A stretch of 64,000 nucleotides of DNA from Paulinella micropora. Taxonomy: Eukaryota > Cercozoa > Imbricatea > Euglyphida > Paulinellidae. Positions 59,217-64,000 of this stretch are shown here, in pieces. The notes beneath the pieces are model-generated. The model was not told where the DNA came from, did no database searches, and saw only the letters and a program-made list of their open reading frames with translations. A program made the translations under genes and the position numbers. The stretch lies in contig WBZZ01000692.1 of the NCBI GenBank assembly GCA_019918135.1, positions 40,366 through 104,365 on the forward strand, read 5' to 3'. Numbering within the stretch: position 1 is the stretch's first letter; the number at the start of each line of letters is the position of its first letter.

Positions 59217-60128
59217 CTAATCTGTATAGTGTATTTCTGAGGCCAGGCCCCGCGAGGCCTCCCGGTGCGAGAGCTCACAGTCCGGCAGGCGCTGGAAGGG
59301 CACCCCGCGCCGCGGCCGGCACTTCGCCAGTAACAGGTACAGCAACAGGCCGGCGCTCCCGGCGCCGAACAGCACCTGCGCCAGCAACACGAACCTGTCC
59401 TGCCCCGCCGCGGGGGCCGCCGGTACGGCCACTCGCACGGTGGACAGGGGCCCGTCGGCTGAGCTATTGGCGAACAGTACCCACCGGCCGTCCTCCTTCG
59501 GCCCTGGCTCGGCGCCCAGCTCGTGGGCGGCTAGGAAACCCGCGAGCGCGTCGTGCGCGGCGCTGGCCGCGACGGGGGCCAGGTCCACTGACTGCCAGGG
59601 ACGGGACGGGCGGCTGCGCAGCTCGGTGAGCTGCGCGGTCAGGATCTCGACGACGATGGCCTCGCCCGGGCGCGCCGCCACCAGCGCCCCGGTCTCGAGC
59701 GAGAACAGCGCCTGCACGGAGCCCTCCTGCAGCTCACGCAGAGGAGCCAGCGCTTCCAGCCCCGCGTCCACATACAGGCCGCCGTACCGCAGCAGGATAA
59801 AGTACTGCAGGAAGCCGTCGGGGGCCTGCGCGGGCTCCAGCGCTAGCTCGCGCTCGTGCTCTCGGACCAGGCAGTCGCGCTGGAGCGGGCTCCACACCAC
59901 GTGCAGCCAGCCCGGGTACAGGCGGCTCCAGCTCAGGCTCGTGCCCCAGTACAGCGCCGCGCGCTCGGGATCTACCGTTCCGGGGGCGAACTGGTGCAAG
60001 AGCCAGGGGACGCGGCCGGGCTCCGGGCTCAGGGCAGACAGCTTGCTTTCGACCCCTCGGACCACGTCGCTGCAGTTCGGCCCGGCGGGGTGGCCGGCCA
60101 GGGCCCCGACGGCCCACAGAAGGAACAT
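59217..60128 (-). CDS. Glycosyltransferase-like (DXD/Gly_transf_sug type) membrane protein
   Basis: The ATG at 60,128 (MFLLWAVGALAG) opens a signal peptide; the frame is open further upstream only through repeat and retroelement sequence. 303 residues. VPWLLHQFAPG matches the 'IPkiiHQ.w' opening of OCH1-type sugar transferases. FLQYFILLRYGGLYVDAGLEALAPL matches the 'DilRy.iLy.yGGiYlDtD' core. The second Asp of the DxD metal motif is Gly here (VDAGLE), so the enzyme may be inactive or use another ligand. A C-terminal membrane span (LLAQVLFGAGSAGLLLYLLL) is followed by a short basic cytoplasmic tail, giving a type I orientation. It would act in the secretory pathway. Confidence 0.65.
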   Translation of the reverse strand: MFLLWAVGALAGHPAGPNCSDVVRGVESKLSALSPEPGRVPWLLHQFAPGTVDPERAALYWGTSLSWSRLYPGWLHVVWSPLQRDCLVREHERELALEPAQAPDGFLQYFILLRYGGLYVDAGLEALAPLRELQEGSVQALFSLETGALVAARPGEAIVVEILTAQLTELRSRPSRPWQSVDLAPVAASAAHDALAGFLAAHELGAEPGPKEDGRWVLFANSSADGPLSTVRVAVPAAPAAGQDRFVLLAQVLFGAGSAGLLLYLLLAKCRPRRGVPFQRLPDCELSHREASRGLASEIHYTD

Positions 60129-60494
60129 GCCGCTTTGCCCAGCACGCTTCTGCCGACCGCCTTTGTCTGGCCGCCGGCTGCTCCCCCCGCCGACAGCCCG
60201 CGTGCCGGACGGGGGGGAGACCCCTCCTCTCCCCCTCCTGCTCCCCCCCCCCCCCCCCCTTTCCCCGCCTCGTGCAGGGGCACGGGCCTCGGGGGCGTGC
60301 CCCCGGCGCCCCCCGGTGCCTGGGTCTAGCCGGCGGAACGTGCCGGGGTGGGGAGCGCGGCCTGCAGGCGGCGGGAAGGGCGGGGGAGAGCGCCCCCCGC
60401 CCGCCTTGGGCTGACAGGAGGCGAGAGGGGATAGGAGTCTTAGAAAACTCCCGAACGCGTGCAACCAAGAGAGCGGAAAGGCCAAGACCTCCAT
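60129..60494. other. Right edge of the GC-rich block
   Basis: Low-complexity C/G-rich sequence without a gene. GC content falls between about 60,420 and 60,500, where retroelement coding sequence begins. Confidence 0.5.
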
Positions 60495-60654
60495 GCCACT
60501 ACTAACAGTGGTGCTGGCCACTGCTTGAAAATCTTCATCAGACATCTGCTTATGTTGCTTGAGGGGTTCTCTGTCCTCCTCCAAGCCTAAGTCCTCTTCC
60601 GAGACATCATCTATGCCCGTCTTTTCATACGTGACCGTGTCCGGCTCATCATCT

Positions 60655-61923
60655 TTACCGAGCTCCACCAGCATGTATGAGTCTCGCGTATTGCAAAGGA
60701 GCTTTACGGGTGTAAAAACCATCAAAGCATGTGAATGCTTGCGGTATCAATTTCAACTTGTCGAGGTCTCTGAGCTTCCGCTTGTATGCACTGCTCTGCT
60801 CACGAGTTCCCATACGACAAGCCACCACTAGCTGTTGCTTGCGAGAGGGTACCGGTATAGGATGATCAATAAGCCGGTCCCTTATTTCCTGCGCCCATAT
60901 CGCCTTCTCATTATATGGCAGGATAATAGTATACGGCTTCTTATTTTCGAATAAAGTCCGTAAGCATTTCTTCACTTCAGACAGTGAACGCGGCCACGTC
61001 GGCTCGTCACCCCAGAAATCAGTAATAAAACTTTTAATAGTTTCTGGTAGAGTATCCGGGATTCGCCCCGTTCTCCTTGGTACAAACGCCTCCCTTTTTT
61101 CTTCTCCTACTTTCGCATGGAAACAGTATCCGTTAGTAATATGGACATCTGTTCCTACTCCTTCCGCGAATCTCGCCAACGACGGGCTTCTTTGTGCGAC
61201 ACATATAATCTCCTCCTTTCGCTTCTTGATGAAGTCATCAATAGACTTTTTGTCCCAATGGCATATCGGAACTGTGACAGTGCACACTTGGGATTCCCAA
61301 TTGTCGGTCCAGGATAGCTCATCCGGTCTTACGACATGGGGGTGAACGTACACCTCAAGTGCCTCATGTGCGATGGCTATCTTTTTGTGATCCGTCGCTA
61401 GACTCAGCTCATAAGCCTCATAAGAGTCAGTAGCGTTGAAGGGATCAATATCGTTCTTTTCTCCTCTTTTTACTCCATATATCACTCGCCGTGCGGCGCA
61501 ATCAATCACAGCCCCCATCGTAGCCAATTGGTCCTACGATAGTAATATTGACCCGTGGTAACGGGGGACGACATAAAGGTCCATGCGGTATACTCGTGCG
61601 GATTTCAATTTAAAGGTCAGTGTGATGATTCCCGTGATGACCGTCCGGCTACCCACTCCCTTCAGAGTGCCAGTCGAATTTTTCATATTTCCGTCCACCC
61701 AGTCCCGGTATCGATTTAAAAACTTCCGGCCGACAATATTAATATTCGCCATCGTATCATTACCAACTTTTAATATTGTCTTCAATGTTTCACAATAAAG
61801 TTCCGTATAACACAGAGCATCGGGCCTGTGTATATTGACTGCGAGAACAAGAACTTTACGTTCCAAATTTTGGAGTCTTGTCTCTAAGTTTTTCAACTCC
61901 TCCTTCTTCTCCTCCTGCTTCAC
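60655..61923 (-). pseudogene. Retropepsin-like region of the right retroelement, one UAG stop
   Basis: A frame of 423 codons is interrupted by a single UAG (61,534-61,536). The stop falls inside the segment VVPRYHGSILLS-stop-DQLATMGAVID, which resembles the 'iLG.DfL...g..id' strand-helix end of retroviral-type proteases. The expected DTG/DSG active site is not clearly present (VGNDTMANINIV stands at its place), so the protease looks degenerate. A Lys/Glu-rich coiled coil precedes it. The frame ends at 60,655 while a second frame (60,495-60,725) carries on with EELG-like acidic sequence. Confidence 0.5.
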
Positions 61924-62323
61924 CTCATTAACATTGTTATTATTCTGCGGTACTGGTGCGTTCTATGTGAGCGACATTGTCTTGTGGTACTTGAGTACAC
62001 ACATTGTCTTTTTGCTCGCCACCCGCCGCGACCGTAGACATTGAGTCTGTTCGTGGTTGTTTGCTTGGCCGAGGCGATACGTCTGCCATTGGCCTCCTCG
62101 CCTCCATCGCAAGTCTCGCCTTCCTATTTGCATCAGTTATCATTGGTAACCGTGATGTATGAACGGGTATGAGACTACCTTGGGGCTGCAGTCTCTGTGT
62201 ACCCACATCTTTGTATTCAGATTGAGGAAGCGTTGGCCCATTCTGCACAACAGCATTAGAAAGCACTGTGACTTTAGAGTTAAACTTCACAGTCTTCTCC
62301 TTCCTCTTTTCTTCCCCCTCCAG

Positions 62324-64000
62324 TCATTCCACCACCTCGAAACGATTACCTTCAGTAGTATCCGGGTGGGATGACGTATCGGTCTCCGAGGCAGTGTTGT
62401 AGGCCTGAGCTCGACCGAAATTCGGGTTGGAGCTTGCCCATGAGCATCCTCGTCCTCTGGGTGGGGGGGCTGGAGCTCGAACAGCTCTCCCTCCATAAGG
62501 GGTATATCCCCGACCTCCTCTTCCTCTCTGAGGGGTTCCTTGCCACCTCGAGGCTCCTCTCCATGTTCCTCCTCCTCGTCCTCCTCCTGCTCCTCCTCCT
62601 CGTCCTCTTTGAGAGGCCTTTAAGTTCTTTTGTCTCTCCCTTTCCTCCTTCTTCTCCTTCATCCTCTTCATGTAGGTAATGATTGCCTCTCGTAACTCCT
62701 CATCATCACACATATTGGCATACCAACCTTCGTTCGCAGCGGCAATCTGAAGCATGTTGAAAAGGCCCGGTTCCTTGCCTTCCGTCCTGCTCAGAAAATT
62801 TGCCCTTGCTGTTGGGTTCTGCCTATCATGATTGAAAGAGCAGTCTCTGTTCTCCATCTGTGCCTTACACTGCAAGCCCGCGAACCACCTCCAACATGCG
62901 GTCTTCAGGTCTGGCTCTCTCTGTCTCTTCCAACCGGCAACTCTGTTTGTGTACGTGGCTTGTGCGCCAACAGGTACACCGCCTGCCTGTGCCGTATGTG
63001 CCTCCGTGAGCGAGTCCATGTTTGAGCATGCACTCATCACTTCTTGAAACAGTGCTGACGGAGCAACGCTTTGAACCGTATTTTCGAACACGTGTGTCTC
63101 GAGGAAGTTCTTGGACTTCACTGAGCTAAACGTCGAGCATTGTTGTATGAGCTGAGTAAGCTTACTCGGGTTAACTGTGTGTAACGCCGAAAAGAAATAG
63201 AGGATGATCGACTTGCGGCCATAGAATAGCCCATAGGAGGAAACTACCTCCGTAAGGGTCGCCGCCAAGCCAACAGCACTCCTCAAACTCATCGCCACTG
63301 TCTCAAAGATTTCAAATCCTATGAGAGTACCAGTGCAGAGATGCTGGTATCCATGAGATTGAAAATATAAAATGAGTGTGGCCACCGCCAGTTCACACTG
63401 AGCGTCTAGGCCTGTTGCATTGTTTCTCTTAATCTCCTCCTTCTTTCTCAAAAACTTGTACTGTGTCAGATCAAATCCCTCCGAGACTAGAGATTGGTCA
63501 AAAACAGTAACAAGGGCCTCGTATTCCTGCGTTTCGTCGCAAGGAAAAGCCTTCATGCAGGCATTGATCTCTTTGAGCTTGCTCAAAAGCGAAGCATCAG
63601 AGTCTTTGTCTGAGCTCGTCTTGGCATATAGCATGAGACTTGCCACTCCTCCTTTCTTCCCCTTGAAGGCATTTATGATGTTCTGTCTGTCCTTCTTCTC
63701 CGTGTTTGTGACCACCACCGTAGTTGAGCCCGAGGGTGCAGGGGCTGGTGGGGCAGGAGCTGGTGGGGTCAAATATGTCGGAGGGTGTGCCTTTGCACCA
63801 CTCACTTTTGCTTTCATTCTCTCCAGTCTCATCGTCTTCTCGAACTCCTCATTCTCTTTCGCCTTCTTCTCAGATATCACCAGCTTTTGAGCATGAGTGA
63901 TAAAGGCCACCAATTCAGAAGCAGATCTGAGAAAATTATATTTCTCCACATATTGGTCAACACCTGCTTTATTGGCGACCGGTGGTGCGTTACTAAGTGA
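62324..64000 (-). CDS. Gag-like protein with CCCH zinc finger, partial
   Basis: Open from the right edge of the window (no start inside) to 62,324, about 558 codons. The body is helical like a capsid domain. A finger CWRWFAGLQC...CSFNH (C-x8-C-x8-C-x3-H) is followed by an Arg/Gly-rich tail (RGRGGGAGGGRGGG), as in RNA-binding Gag proteins of some retroelements. It is the first frame of the right-hand retroelement. Confidence 0.6.
   Translation of the reverse strand, partial: SLSNAPPVANKAGVDQYVEKYNFLRSASELVAFITHAQKLVISEKKAKENEEFEKTMRLERMKAKVSGAKAHPPTYLTPPAPAPPAPAPSGSTTVVVTNTEKKDRQNIINAFKGKKGGVASLMLYAKTSSDKDSDASLLSKLKEINACMKAFPCDETQEYEALVTVFDQSLVSEGFDLTQYKFLRKKEEIKRNNATGLDAQCELAVATLILYFQSHGYQHLCTGTLIGFEIFETVAMSLRSAVGLAATLTEVVSSYGLFYGRKSIILYFFSALHTVNPSKLTQLIQQCSTFSSVKSKNFLETHVFENTVQSVAPSALFQEVMSACSNMDSLTEAHTAQAGGVPVGAQATYTNRVAGWKRQREPDLKTACWRWFAGLQCKAQMENRDCSFNHDRQNPTARANFLSRTEGKEPGLFNMLQIAAANEGWYANMCDDEELREAIITYMKRMKEKKEERERQKNLKASQRGRGGGAGGGRGGGTWRGASRWQGTPQRGRGGRGYTPYGGRAVRAPAPPPRGRGCSWASSNPNFGRAQAYNTASETDTSSHPDTTEGNRFEVVE

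Larger units (their letters stand above)
7552..60430. other. GC-rich gene-dense block, candidate large-DNA-virus or other foreign insert
   Basis: About 53 kb of very high GC with strong G/C bias at third codon positions, short intergenic gaps and genes on both strands without obvious introns. Several genes end in AATAAA or ATTAAA signals. The flanks are AT-rich and retroelement-laden. The gene set is typical of accessory genes of nucleocytoplasmic large DNA viruses: F-box/LRR, MYND, Sel1, class-3 lipase, macro domain and cysteine-repeat nuclease. No core viral gene is visible, so a viral origin is inferred and not demonstrated. The left edge cuts an ORF and the right edge abuts a retroelement lacking its 3' half. 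Confidence 0.5.
60495..64000 (-). mobile_element. LTR-retrotransposon-like Gag and protease remnant, 3' half missing
   Basis: Minus-strand frames read Gag with a CCCH finger, a linker, then a retropepsin-like region and its downstream part. The frame changes near 62,300, 61,930 and 60,720, and one in-frame UAG lies at 61,534. Reverse transcriptase and integrase should follow towards lower coordinates, but the element stops at about 60,495 against the GC-rich block. Nothing matching them is seen left of 7,552. The 5' end lies beyond the window. Confidence 0.65.

Noticed and set aside
7552-60430. Herpesvirus-like origin (GC-rich, compact, AATAAA ends, acidic tails)
   Set aside because: No herpesvirus core gene is visible and the domain set fits nucleocytoplasmic large DNA viruses better; not excluded.
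60129-60725. Single 502-codon frame joining retroelement sequence to the glycosyltransferase-like gene
   Set aside because: The upstream part is retroelement and low-complexity border sequence; the signal peptide begins at the ATG at 60,128.
1-64000. tRNA or rRNA genes
   Set aside because: None recognised by eye on either strand; a covariance-model scan was not possible here.

Overview
The window looks like a eukaryotic nuclear scaffold with two very different kinds of DNA. The flanks (about 1-7,550 and 60,430-64,000) are AT-rich. They carry decayed LTR-retrotransposon genes and long simple repeats (tetranucleotide TACA, TATG and GTAG arrays, GAA and GA tracts), as in many animal genomes. 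I cannot name the host; an aquatic invertebrate would fit but is not shown. Between the flanks lies a block of about 53 kb that is extremely GC-rich (roughly 70% by eye), gene-dense and apparently intronless. Its genes sit on both strands, and several end in short AT-rich AATAAA/ATTAAA signals, some shared by convergent genes.

The block reads left to right as follows. First come unique genes (7.5-11.6 kb): a 5'-truncated ORF, a 125-aa unknown, a Cys-rich zinc protein, a class-3 lipase and a MYND-finger protein. Next is a direct tandem triplication of a 13.6-14.3 kb unit (U1 11,223-24,776; U2 24,777-38,393; U3 38,394-52,727). Then come more unique genes (52.7-60.1 kb): a 735-aa protein with an acidic tail, a head-to-head inverted pair of 102-aa genes, a macro-domain protein and a secreted/membrane glycosyltransferase-like protein. 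Each unit carries a zinc-repeat nuclease, a secreted EGF-like protein, a gene-fragment duplication, an F-box/LRR protein, a SET-like protein, a DUF1152-like protein, a small coiled-coil membrane protein, one or two tiny ORFs and a Sel1-repeat protein.

The unit endpoints lie inside two genes, MYND on the left and the 735-aa gene on the right. Each internal junction therefore makes the same chimera, MYND N-terminus plus acidic C-terminus, across a 2-bp microhomology. U1 and U2 share in-frame deletions of 219 and 525 bp relative to U3, so they are closer relatives of each other. Many genes are intact in one copy and frameshifted in another by one base in a C or G run. That pattern points to residual long-read indel error at least as much as to decay.

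The gene repertoire (F-box/LRR, MYND, Sel1, lipase 3, macro domain, cysteine repeats resembling EsV-1-7 fused to a nuclease), the compactness and the base composition suggest a fragment of a large, GC-rich nucleocytoplasmic-type DNA virus or a comparable mobile replicon. No capsid, polymerase, packaging ATPase or transcription hallmark gene is visible, so this stays an inference. Integration versus chimeric assembly is also unresolved.
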